Source of the DNA: Candidatus Altarchaeota archaeon
GTDB lineage: Archaea; Altiarchaeota; Altiarchaeia; JAFGQM01
Assembly: GCA_016935655.1 (NCBI GenBank)
Contig: JAFGQM010000090.1
Span: 1 to 8,398, forward strand
Length of the DNA: 8,398 bases
Reading direction: 5' to 3'
In this document: positions 1 to 5,884 of the stretch, in pieces
Numbering within the stretch: position 1 is the first letter of the stretch
Layout: each line of letters opens with the position of its first letter
The notes under the pieces: generated by a model
What the model saw: only the letters and a program-made list of their open reading frames with translations
What the model was told of the DNA's origin: nothing
Databases searched by the model: none
Made by a program: the position numbers and the translations under genes

Positions 1-879
1 ACCTTCCACTATGCCGGTGTGGCTGAGGTAGCCGTGCCGCAGGGCCTGCCGAGGCTGATAGAGGTCGTCGACGCGAAGCGTGAGCCTGATGTCACAATCA
101 TGAGGATACCACTGGAGAAGGACAAGGTGAAGACCTTGGAGGAAGCGGAGAAGATAGGCAAGAAGATCAGGGAGGTCATGATATCCGACGTCTCGACAAT
201 AAAAAGCAACCTCAACGACATGGCCGTTGTGATCTCAGACATCCATCATCTATACGTCGAGGATGTGGAAAAAAACCTGAAGAAGATGGGCGAGGTCGTA
301 GGCTCTGACAAAAAATACAAGATGCTCTCCAAGAAGAAGAGCATAGCGGACCTTGCGAAGCTCAGGAAGAAGATAGCGAAGATCAAACTAGCCGGCATAA
401 AGGGAATCAAAAGAGTCCTCATAAAAGAAGAAAACGGGCAGATAATCATATACACGGAAGGCTCGAACCTCAGGGAGGTCTTCAAGATAAAGGGCGTCGA
501 GAAGGACAAGATATACTCCAACAACATCCAGGAGATTTACGAGTTCCTGGGCATAGAGGCCGCCAGGAGCGCGATAATCACGGAAGCGAAGCAGGTCCTT
601 GACGAACAGAACCTGGGCGTGGACATAAGACATCTGATGCTCGTCTCGGACATGATGACCCTGACCGGCGACATAAGCGCGATAGGCCGGCACGGTATAT
701 CCGGATCCAAGACCTCCGTCATAGCAAAGGCGGCATTCGAGGAAACCACGAAGCACCTTTTGAATGCGTCGCTCAAGGGCGAGGAGGACGCCCTGACCGG
801 TGTGGCAGAATCCATAATAGTCGGGAAGCCCCCGCCTGTGGGCACAGGCATCGTGAGGCTAGGCATGCGGAAGCCCTAA
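1..879 (+). CDS. rpoA2: DNA-directed RNA polymerase subunit A'' (C-terminal 292 codons; 5' end outside window)
   Basis: This is the C-terminal part of the largest RNA polymerase subunit, encoded separately as A'' in archaea; it forms part of the catalytic core, including the jaw and clamp-closing region. The frame is open from base 1, where the translation begins TFHYAGVAEV, the conserved segment just after the trigger loop, followed by GLPRLIEVVDAKREP. Further on are GIEAARSAI (from about base 550), DIRHLMLVSDMMTLTGD (about 622-672) and GRHGISGSKTS (about 682-714), then HLLNASLKGEEDALTGVAE and a GKPPPVGTG tail, all hallmarks of A''. A full A'' is usually near 380-400 residues, so roughly 100 residues lie upstream. 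The GTG at base 19 is internal and not the true start. The next gene is not one of the ribosomal or NusA genes that commonly follow rpoA2. The identification is secure. Confidence 0.96.
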   Translation, partial: TFHYAGVAEVAVPQGLPRLIEVVDAKREPDVTIMRIPLEKDKVKTLEEAEKIGKKIREVMISDVSTIKSNLNDMAVVISDIHHLYVEDVEKNLKKMGEVVGSDKKYKMLSKKKSIADLAKLRKKIAKIKLAGIKGIKRVLIKEENGQIIIYTEGSNLREVFKIKGVEKDKIYSNNIQEIYEFLGIEAARSAIITEAKQVLDEQNLGVDIRHLMLVSDMMTLTGDISAIGRHGISGSKTSVIAKAAFEETTKHLLNASLKGEEDALTGVAESIIVGKPPPVGTGIVRLGMRKP

Positions 880-936
880 CTACATCACAGTTAAACCTAT
901 TGTTTTTCTATCCCAGCCTTCAAGTTAGTTTTTACG
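880..936 (+). promoter_or_regulatory. rpoA2-protease spacer with T-run terminator candidates and weak TATA-like element
   Basis: This 57-base gap holds a T5 run at 903-907 shortly after the rpoA2 stop and a second T5 at 929-933. Archaeal transcription often ends at T-rich tracts, so the first run could terminate rpoA2. An AT-rich segment, GTTAAACC (near 890-897), is the only TATA-like candidate for the protease gene and lies about 43 bases before its ATG, farther than for other genes here. No tRNA or hairpin was seen. Confidence 0.3.
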
Positions 937-1701
937 ATGAGACATGTTTTCAATCCACGGTTCCGAAGGGGAGACCTGGTCCTGTTATTGTCAACATATG
1001 TCCTCATCTTCATATTGGGTTTTTTCATAGCTGTCCTGCTCAACGTTTCAGACCAGCAGGGCCTGCAGCATCTTGAGATGTCCGGCCCCTTGGGCGCCAC
1101 GGCGAATGTGGTTGCTGCCAGGAACGACGGGACAGGGAGCATAGGAGAGATGTCGGTCGAGATAAGGCAGGGCGAGGGCAGGATACTCTTTGACACCAAT
1201 CCGTTTAGCATCCCGGACATACAATTCTCAGCCCAGAAGGCGGTTTCCGTCACGCAGACATACACCAAAAAAAACCTGGGCAATAAGGACATAATCGTTT
1301 CTTTCGACGTCGAGGGCGGTTTGATAGGTGGGGAGTCTGCCGGCGCCGCCATGGCATCCGCCATGATAGCGGCCATAGATGGCAAGACCTTAAAGCAGGA
1401 TGTTGCCATAACGGGGACTATAGAGACTGACGGTTCCATAGGCCCGGTGGCCGGGATACCCGAGAAGATTCAGGCTGCCGCCGGTGCCGGCATAAAAGTG
1501 TTCCTGCTTCCAAAAGGCCAGCTGGAGATGGCCTATTATGTGCCCATGACTAGGACAGAAGAGGTCTATCCGGGCTTTTTCTACGATAAGAACTATTATG
1601 TCAGGAAGACCCTAAACCTCAGGGAGCTCGGCGCCGAACTCGGGCTTGACGTAATCGAGGTGCAGGATATCCGGCAGGCTTTGACCTACCTGTTTGCATG
1701 A
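937..1701 (+). CDS. Membrane-anchored Lon-like (S16) serine protease without ATPase domain
   Basis: This 254-residue protein has a basic N-terminus (RFRRGD), one hydrophobic segment at about 14-36 and then a Lon-type proteolytic domain. The Lon signatures are GGESAGAAMASAMIAA at 131-146, with the predicted nucleophile Ser134, then TGTIETDGSIGPVAGIPEKI at 159-178, with the predicted general base Lys177. The 43-residue Ser-Lys spacing equals that of E. coli Lon (Ser679-Lys722). There is no AAA+ module, so proteolysis would be ATP-independent. Related archaeal proteins are grouped as Lon-like membrane or secreted proteases (COG1750 type, from memory). The positive N-terminus before the helix suggests an outward-facing catalytic domain, possibly acting on envelope proteins; the substrate is unknown. 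It follows rpoA2 and converges on the zinc-ribbon gene. Fold and dyad are convincing; role and topology are inferred. Confidence 0.88.
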   Translation: MRHVFNPRFRRGDLVLLLSTYVLIFILGFFIAVLLNVSDQQGLQHLEMSGPLGATANVVAARNDGTGSIGEMSVEIRQGEGRILFDTNPFSIPDIQFSAQKAVSVTQTYTKKNLGNKDIIVSFDVEGGLIGGESAGAAMASAMIAAIDGKTLKQDVAITGTIETDGSIGPVAGIPEKIQAAAGAGIKVFLLPKGQLEMAYYVPMTRTEEVYPGFFYDKNYYVRKTLNLRELGAELGLDVIEVQDIRQALTYLFA

Positions 1702-1736
1702 GCCTGGTCGGGTCGTATAGGAAAGAGTTCAACTGG

Positions 1737-1826
1737 CTAGTGGCAGGCAGACCAACCGCATCCCCTGCATATTACGCAGCCTTCTGAGAACTCCAGAGGA
1801 TATCCGCATTCTGGGCAACTTTCCAT
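1737..1826 (-). CDS. 29-residue zinc-ribbon microprotein
   Basis: An ATG at 1826-1824 opens a 29-codon frame ending in TAG. It begins MESCPECGYPLEF and ends CRGCGWSACH. There are six cysteines (4, 7, 17, 20, 23, 28) and a terminal His. CPEC and CRGC form two CxxC knuckles able to hold one zinc ion. The pattern resembles, from memory, the C-terminal Cys-rich tail of adenosylcobalamin-dependent ribonucleotide reductases (CPxCG then CxxCGxSxC), but no reductase is encoded nearby. The gene lies 30 bases downstream of the HerA-like gene on the same strand and in the same reading frame, separated from it by that gene's TAA. A T-rich element 18-28 bases upstream could drive a leaderless transcript. 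Such a dense Cys pattern is unlikely by chance, but expression as a free protein is unproven; it could also be a detached domain. Confidence 0.62.
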   Translation of the reverse strand: MESCPECGYPLEFSEGCVICRGCGWSACH

Positions 1827-1844
1827 GTGATAATTATTAACAAA

Positions 1845-1853
1845 CAAATAAAA
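1845..1853 (-). promoter_or_regulatory. T-rich TATA-like element / terminator candidate before the zinc-ribbon gene
   Basis: On the minus strand the gap between the HerA-like stop and the microprotein ATG reads TGTTTTTATTTGTTTG, then TTAATAATTATCAC. The TTTTTATTT part sits about 19-27 bases before the ATG, a spacing suited to a TATA box for a leaderless message. The same T-rich run could instead terminate the HerA-like transcript. The two roles cannot be separated from sequence alone. Confidence 0.35.
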
Positions 1854-1856
1854 ACA

Positions 1857-3362
1857 TTACGGTGGGCAGCTGAGCAATGGGCGCACGTCGAATGATTTCC
1901 CCCTGCCTCCGGTGTACAATTTAACGGTCTTGGGGCCCACGATGACGAACCTGTACAGTATCCTACTCTCTATCTCCATCGGCAGCTCGTCCTCGCCCAC
2001 GAAAAGCGAGCCCAGATTGGCCTTCACCAATTTTTTTACAAACTCCCTCTGCAGGAGGCCGTTGCCCATCCAGTCAATGTCCAGGAATATCGAAAACAGG
2101 TGGCCCACACGCCTCTGTTCTATAAGGGACATGAAGCTCGACTTCATGAGCCCCTCTATGGTCTCCAGGAAATACAGCAAAAACGCCAGTCTTGCCTTTT
2201 CGTCCAGCCTTGACATTACCACATAACAGGTCTCGTTTCCCTTGACCCAGCCGGCTATGAGTTTTCCGAGGTCCGACTTGCTGCTGAATATGGGGCCATA
2301 GGTCTTCTTGGCCAATCTCAATATCCTGACGGCCTTCGAGACAAAGAATTTCTCCCGGTCGTTCGAGACCTGTGTCTTCCTCACTTCGTCGACGATCACA
2401 TCGATATTGTCCGCCTTCTTCGTCTGCTGCAGCCTGGAAAAGGCCCCCATTATCAGGGCCGATGCCTCATCCTTCCCTATGCCTAGCAGTGTCCACATGA
2501 GCTGCGGGCTCATCTCATTCATGTTCATCCTTATGGGGCAATCAGGGGCGGAAAGGTCATATGAGCTCAGATTGAATGCAGTGTTCCTAGCGTTTATGTT
2601 GTACTCTAAGTAGTTGTATGGGTACGGATTTGCCTGGTCCAGCTTCAGGGGCGATTCGCCGAAGTCGAATATCAACGGTATCGGCGAGGGGTCCAGTATG
2701 GCCGCTTCCGCGATCAGCTGGGCCATGTAGTCCCTCTCGTCGCCGGTCCCCTTCCTGACTGAAATGAACTTGTTGAAGAACTCCTCGTTTATCTGGAAGA
2801 CGCCGTTTTCATCCTTTCCGAGGGGTATCTCCGTGATCCTTTCTTTTTTTGGCTCCTCCCTGTCGGGCGCCACCTCCAGCAGCCCCAACAACAGCGTGGG
2901 GTTCCCCAGGATGCTGGCAGAATCCCTGTGTGGAGCATCCTTCAGATCAAGCACTTCTACCTTTAGCCTGGCAGCTATTTGCTTTATCTCCTCTGCGTCC
3001 TCCTTCACTTTTTCCACCTTCTCGAGGACCTCGGCGTTTATCGCCTTGCTGCCGAACTTTATGGTCGTGGGGGGGGTAAGAAGCACCAGGTAGGCGGCAT
3101 GCCTGCCCGGTATCTGCTGCTTTATTATCTGCATGTTCTTGTCTGCCAGCTTTTCAATCAGGGTGTCCAGATTGTCCGGCACTAGCAGGATCTTGTCCAC
3201 CCGGACCATTATCCAGCTTATCTCCCCCGTCTTTGGGAATATCGTGGTCAGCAGGACCTTGTCCTTGTTCTCATAGACTGCGACATTGAACTTGTGCCAT
3301 GTCCCTGCGAACAGCCTCTCCCATGGACCCCCGGGTAGGTTCCAAACGCTCTTCGATACCAT
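1857..3362 (-). CDS. HerA-like P-loop fold protein with degraded nucleotide-binding motifs (probable pseudo-ATPase)
   Basis: This 501-residue protein has an unrecognised N-terminal half (1-175) with an acidic helical stretch at about 108-135. From about 178 the order of elements resembles HerA/FtsK-type ATPases: a GKDENGVFQINEEFF strand-turn segment, a P-loop position at 203-211, IPLIFDFGES at 228-237 (compare VIDPHGE in HerA), PIRMNMNEMSPQLMWTLLG at 276-294 and a Walker B-like strand FSIFLDID at 423-430. The P-loop reads RKGTGDERD and lacks the GK[S/T] needed to bind phosphate, and Walker B lacks the Asp-Glu pair. It ends SFDVRPLLSCPP. If the assignment is right it is a structural or regulatory ATPase homologue rather than a motor. 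It is transcribed divergently from the charged coiled-coil gene, through a promoter gap of only 46 bases. An in-frame C8 tract (plus strand G8, 3069-3076) encodes T-P-P-T. That it is a gene is very likely; the HerA relationship is moderately supported. Confidence 0.6.
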   Translation of the reverse strand: MVSKSVWNLPGGPWERLFAGTWHKFNVAVYENKDKVLLTTIFPKTGEISWIMVRVDKILLVPDNLDTLIEKLADKNMQIIKQQIPGRHAAYLVLLTPPTTIKFGSKAINAEVLEKVEKVKEDAEEIKQIAARLKVEVLDLKDAPHRDSASILGNPTLLLGLLEVAPDREEPKKERITEIPLGKDENGVFQINEEFFNKFISVRKGTGDERDYMAQLIAEAAILDPSPIPLIFDFGESPLKLDQANPYPYNYLEYNINARNTAFNLSSYDLSAPDCPIRMNMNEMSPQLMWTLLGIGKDEASALIMGAFSRLQQTKKADNIDVIVDEVRKTQVSNDREKFFVSKAVRILRLAKKTYGPIFSSKSDLGKLIAGWVKGNETCYVVMSRLDEKARLAFLLYFLETIEGLMKSSFMSLIEQRRVGHLFSIFLDIDWMGNGLLQREFVKKLVKANLGSLFVGEDELPMEIESRILYRFVIVGPKTVKLYTGGRGKSFDVRPLLSCPP

Positions 3363-3408
3363 TCTTTTTATAAGTTAAGCCTTTAATATAGACGGATAGG
3401 ATTATAAA
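3363..3408. promoter_or_regulatory. Compact divergent promoter region between HerA-like and charged coiled-coil genes
   Basis: Only 46 bases separate the two opposed ATGs. The AT-rich element CTTTAATATAG (3381-3391) is centred about 23-24 bases from each start codon and reads as TATA-like on both strands (CTATATTAAAG on minus). A second element, TTTTTATAA (3365-3373), lies about 36-44 bases before the plus-strand ATG and directly abuts the minus-strand ATG. No Shine-Dalgarno motif precedes either ATG. This suggests leaderless or nearly leaderless divergent transcription, with one central element possibly shared. Confidence 0.5.
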
Positions 3409-4260
3409 ATGGCTACGTCCAAACCCGAGGAATTAGTAGCTAAGCTGTATGAGGAGGGGATGTCTGACAAACAGGTCAAAAAACAGCTTGAGGACTTTGG
3501 TCTTAGCGGCAAGGAGGCCCACGATTTGATGAAGAGGGCCAGAGAGCTACAAGAGGAGAGGAAGAAAGAGGTCAAGGAGTCCAAGGACGGGGAGAAGTTC
3601 ATCGGCGGCATGAAGGACAGGGCCAAGTCCCTGCCGAAAGACGAGAAAAAGGAAGAGCCAAAGGACGAGAAATCGAAATCGTCCTTCCTTTCAGGGCTGT
3701 TCAGGTCGAAACCCAAGGGAGAGAATAGGATAAAGGAAGAGGAAATCACGTCTGTCGAATGGGAGACCCAGAAAAAGGAAGAGCCTGAGGATAAGAAATC
3801 ATATAGGCACCACCGGGAAAAACCGAAGGACGAAGAGACTGCACCTGTGGTGGGCTTGGATGAACGAAAGCAAAAGCTAGAGAAGATGAAATTCGCGATA
3901 TCCTCCGGTTTGGATGAGGAAGAGGCTCCGGAAGAGGTCCAAGAGGCTAAGGAGGGGCAAGAATCCAAAGAGGAGCCCATGGAAGAGCCGAAGCCTAAAG
4001 AGGAACCTAAAGAGGACCTTAGGAAGGAGGAGGATGAGGACAAGGAGCTAATAGAGATAGTCAAGCGAGAGGTCCAAGGGTCCAAGAATAAAAAACCGGG
4101 AGTTGTTTCACAATCAAAAATGGAAGGAAATGACATTGACCAGCTGAATGAGAAGCTCGACGAGATGCAAAAGGAGATAGGGGAGCTGAAAGAGGTGTTG
4201 AATGTGATCAGGGACCTCAACATAAAGCTAGTGGAGCTTGTGAAAGTAAAACAGAAATAG
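3409..4260 (+). CDS. Highly charged, mostly disordered protein with C-terminal coiled coil
   Basis: I do not recognise this 283-residue protein. Residues 5-55 look helical, with a repeated feel: ELVAKLYEEGMSDKQVKKQL, then DFGLSGKEAHDLMKRAREL. Residues 56-235 are low in complexity and rich in Lys, Glu, Asp and Pro, with recurring KEEP and KDE units and no hydrophobic core, so probably disordered; one short hydrophobic patch, SSFLSGLF (91-98), could be a binding motif. Residues 241-280 have coiled-coil periodicity (IDQLNEKLDEMQKEIGELKE and onward). There is no signal peptide or membrane segment, so a cytoplasmic scaffold or linker is plausible. It sits between the divergent HerA-like gene and the membrane-hairpin genes and may connect them physically, which is inference. 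A T6 run follows the stop. The large Ser-rich frame on the opposite strand is a shadow of this Lys/Glu-rich composition. Confidence 0.85.
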   Translation: MATSKPEELVAKLYEEGMSDKQVKKQLEDFGLSGKEAHDLMKRARELQEERKKEVKESKDGEKFIGGMKDRAKSLPKDEKKEEPKDEKSKSSFLSGLFRSKPKGENRIKEEEITSVEWETQKKEEPEDKKSYRHHREKPKDEETAPVVGLDERKQKLEKMKFAISSGLDEEEAPEEVQEAKEGQESKEEPMEEPKPKEEPKEDLRKEEDEDKELIEIVKREVQGSKNKKPGVVSQSKMEGNDIDQLNEKLDEMQKEIGELKEVLNVIRDLNIKLVELVKVKQK

Positions 4261-4264
4261 CTGG

Positions 4265-4271
4265 TTTTTTA
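4265..4271 (+). promoter_or_regulatory. T6A tract: terminator for upstream gene or TATA-like element for next gene
   Basis: The 34-base gap contains TTTTTTA five bases after the preceding stop and about 24-30 bases before the next ATG. It could end the upstream transcript, act as a TATA-like element for a leaderless downstream message, or both. The bases just before the ATG (GTCAAAGAGTTACA) contain no clear ribosome-binding site. Confidence 0.35.
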
Positions 4272-4294
4272 GCCCAAAGAGTCAAAGAGTTACA

Positions 4295-4864
4295 ATGGCA
4301 TCCAAGATTACCGTAGCATTAGGATTACTAGTATTGGCGGCCTTCAGCTATACGGCAGGCGTAGCATGGCTTACACTCAGCCTTTTCCTGCTTGCTATGG
4401 TGTCCCTGGCATTTGGCGGGGGCTCATACGAGCCGGCCATAGGCCCGAGGGAGGTAAAGATAAAGGCCGATTCCAAACTGCCCAAGTCCCTTTCCCAGGA
4501 GATCGCTGAGCAGGAGGCCAAGATGGCCAGTGTGGACCAGCTGAAGTTCAGGCCTTCGACCCCTAGTGACGGTATCGCTGGAGTGAATCCCATGTCAGTC
4601 AAGGGGCCCCACGGACAGGTTGTCGGTGTCGGGCCAAGATCGGGCCAGATTTCTATAGACTGCGGCCCAGTGAGGTTCAAGGACGATTTGCGGATCAGGC
4701 CCAGTGTAGTTGATAAGAATTTTTTGCCAGAAGGGAAACTAATCGCTTGGCACTTCAGGACCCAGACACCCATATTCTATCAAAAGACAAAGATGCTGGA
4801 GGCATCTATCGACGGCTGGGACAAGGAGCTTTGGGACATACCCGAGTGGGACATTGACAAATGA
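4295..4864 (+). CDS. Small membrane protein: N-terminal two-helix hairpin plus 145-residue polar domain with Trp-rich tail
   Basis: This is an unrecognised 189-residue protein. Two hydrophobic helices at about 5-20 and 24-41 form a tight hairpin, with Trp25 at the start of the second. A polar domain with several Gly-Pro turns follows (GVNPMSVKGPHGQVVGVGP at 96-114, ISIDCGPVRF at 119-128), suggesting a small beta-rich fold. The C-terminus is WDKELWDIPEWDIDK (175-189), similar in spacing to the Trp-rich tails of the duplicated proteins at 5228-5884. Its stop overlaps the next start (ATGA at 4861-4864), which implies translational coupling and probably a shared complex. A short loop and a long C-terminal polar region suggest both termini on one side, most likely cytoplasmic. 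The function is unknown. Confidence 0.85.
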   Translation: MASKITVALGLLVLAAFSYTAGVAWLTLSLFLLAMVSLAFGGGSYEPAIGPREVKIKADSKLPKSLSQEIAEQEAKMASVDQLKFRPSTPSDGIAGVNPMSVKGPHGQVVGVGPRSGQISIDCGPVRFKDDLRIRPSVVDKNFLPEGKLIAWHFRTQTPIFYQKTKMLEASIDGWDKELWDIPEWDIDK

Positions 4865-5199
4865 ACATACCCATAGTCTTGATGGTGATAGGAGTGTTTT
4901 TGCTGCTGATGGGGCAGACGGCCTGGGCCGGGCTGGGGATGATAGCGATAGGCTTAATAGCCTATCTCTTCACTAGCAGACAGCCCGATTATAACCCCTA
5001 TTTCGACCAGGCATTCAGGAAGAGGATTGCCCAAAAGCAGCAGCAGGCCGGTTTTGACTGGAGCGTCAAGGATGATATGAACCCGGCCCAGACAAGGCGC
5101 GATGGTCCGAAGATAGACGGCGACATGTTCAGCCTTCCCCTGCCGATGGGCGAGCTGACTGACATGCTTGACATAAGGCACAAGACGAAGGTCAAATAA
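4861..5199 (+). CDS. Small two-helix membrane hairpin protein, translationally coupled to the preceding gene
   Basis: This 112-residue protein starts at the ATG overlapping the previous stop. Two hydrophobic helices at about 3-18 and 21-38, joined by MGQTAW, form a hairpin. The tail is polar: YNPYFDQAFRKRIAQKQQQ, then FDWSVKDDMNP and a Pro-Leu patch (SLPLPMGELTDML, 91-103). It opens with MNI and has a Trp at the start of helix 2 (Trp22), like the downstream duplicates (MNI/MNT, Trp23). A distant common origin with them is possible but not demonstrable by eye. No family is recognised. The overlap strongly suggests that it and the upstream protein are made in fixed proportion. Confidence 0.83.
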   Translation: MNIPIVLMVIGVFLLLMGQTAWAGLGMIAIGLIAYLFTSRQPDYNPYFDQAFRKRIAQKQQQAGFDWSVKDDMNPAQTRRDGPKIDGDMFSLPLPMGELTDMLDIRHKTKVK

Positions 5200-5227
5200 C
5201 CTTAATCCCCTAATCTGAACACAAAAG

Positions 5228-5527
5228 ATGAACATTGTATTAATACTGGTCATGTTGATACTGGTCCTTTTCTCCCTAAAGGAGGGGATGATTTGGGTGG
5301 CCCTGGGGATAGGCATGGTGCTGGTCCTGGTTTCCATAAGCGAGGACTCGACAAGGTCAAATAAGAATTTCCTTTATCCCTCACAGAACTCGGATGCCGT
5401 CGGCCGTTCAAAGGAGCAGATGCTCAGGGTCAAATACCACCCCAACTGGGATGGGAACGACTGGTGGGAGGAGATGCCGGAGCACTGGGGAATGGGCCTT
5501 GGGAGGGCCTTTGGCCTTTTGAGGTAA
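5228..5527 (+). CDS. Small two-helix membrane protein with Trp-rich tail, copy 1 of a tandem pair
   Basis: This 99-residue protein has a membrane hairpin (about 2-16 and 21-37, joined by LKEG), a variable linker (about 38-60) and a strongly conserved C-terminal block (61-99). The block runs from SKEQMLRVKY through WDGNDWWEEMPEHWGMGLGR to a final FGLLR. It is gap-free against copy 2 and about 70% identical over its length; the tail block is nearly invariant (35 of 39 by hand count). The invariant tail contrasts with conservative drift in the helices, suggesting that the tail contacts a partner. The gene is 28 bases after the previous stop; AACACAAAAG precedes the ATG, nearly repeated before copy 2. 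No function is known. Confidence 0.87.
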   Translation: MNIVLILVMLILVLFSLKEGMIWVALGIGMVLVLVSISEDSTRSNKNFLYPSQNSDAVGRSKEQMLRVKYHPNWDGNDWWEEMPEHWGMGLGRAFGLLR

Positions 5528-5540
5528 AATCGGCAACTTC

Positions 5541-5584
5541 GTTTAAACTAATTTAAATTAATCTAATAGTTATATTAACACAAG
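5541..5584 (+). promoter_or_regulatory. AT-rich promoter candidate for copy 2 of the duplicated gene
   Basis: The 57-base gap between the duplicates is strongly AT-rich. ATTTAAATTA at 5551-5560 is a good TATA-like match centred about 29 bases before the ATG, with further AT-rich sequence (TATATTAA, 5571-5578) near the expected start site. Copy 2 could therefore be expressed independently of copy 1. Confidence 0.45.
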
Positions 5585-5884
5585 ATGAACACTGTATTGG
5601 TTTTGCTACTGCTGATATTAGTGATCTTTGCCCTAAAGGAGGGGATGATCTGGGTGGCCCTCGGTATAGGCCTGCTCATGGTCCTGTTATCGGTGGGCGA
5701 GGACGAGACCAGAGAGAAAAAGAAATTCCTTTACCAATCGCCCGACGTCGGCGGCATATCGCCGTCAAAGGAGCAGATGCTCAGGGTCAAATACCAGCCC
5801 ACATGGGACGGCAACAGCTGGTGGGAGGAGATGCCGGAGCACTGGGGAATGGGCCTTGGGAGGATGTTCGGCTTGTTGAGGTAA
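5585..5884 (+). CDS. Small two-helix membrane protein with Trp-rich tail, copy 2 of the tandem pair
   Basis: This second 99-residue copy is offset exactly 357 bases from the first. The hairpin is at about 2-16 and 21-37 with the same LKEGMIWVALGIG core (17-29). The linker is the main region of divergence (about 51-60 differ almost completely). The tail again contains SKEQMLRVKY and WWEEMPEHWGMGLGR (79-93) and ends FGLLR. Substitutions in the helices are conservative, so both copies look functional. Its own AT-rich promoter candidate lies upstream. The TAA ends at 5884 and the opposing gene's stop begins at 5885, so the two genes meet without a spacer and any terminator must lie inside the other's coding sequence. 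The function is unknown. Confidence 0.87.
   Translation: MNTVLVLLLLILVIFALKEGMIWVALGIGLLMVLLSVGEDETREKKKFLYQSPDVGGISPSKEQMLRVKYQPTWDGNSWWEEMPEHWGMGLGRMFGLLR

Larger units (their letters stand above)
5228..5884 (+). repeat. Tandem gene duplication (357-base period)
   Basis: Copies at 5228-5527 and 5585-5884 align without gaps. They contain perfect DNA matches of 32 bases (5408-5439 with 5765-5796) and 46 bases (5461-5506 with 5818-5863), while linker regions between and before differ heavily. Short sequence before the ATGs (AACACAA..G) is also shared, so the duplicated unit included the leader. Confidence 0.9.

Noticed and set aside
388..756. Minus-strand frames opposite rpoA2
   Set aside because: They lie fully inside conserved RNA polymerase coding sequence and have no independent support.
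897..1439. 180-codon minus-strand frame opposite the Lon-like protease
   Set aside because: The plus strand carries clear catalytic motifs; the opposite frame shows no recognisable protein features.
3402..4223. 273-codon Ser/Phe-rich open frame on the minus strand, opposite the charged protein
   Set aside because: Its Ser-rich composition is the expected antisense image of Lys/Glu-rich codons; it has no domain and no promoter, and it overlaps a well-supported gene.
4348..4773. 141-codon minus-strand frame opposite the 189-residue membrane protein
   Set aside because: It has no domain, no promoter, and lies in a region explained by a translationally coupled plus-strand pair.
5278..5290. AAAGGAGGGGATG as an internal Shine-Dalgarno plus start inside both duplicates
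   Set aside because: The GGAGG-to-ATG gap is only about two bases, too short for normal initiation, and the bases encode the conserved LKEGM segment.
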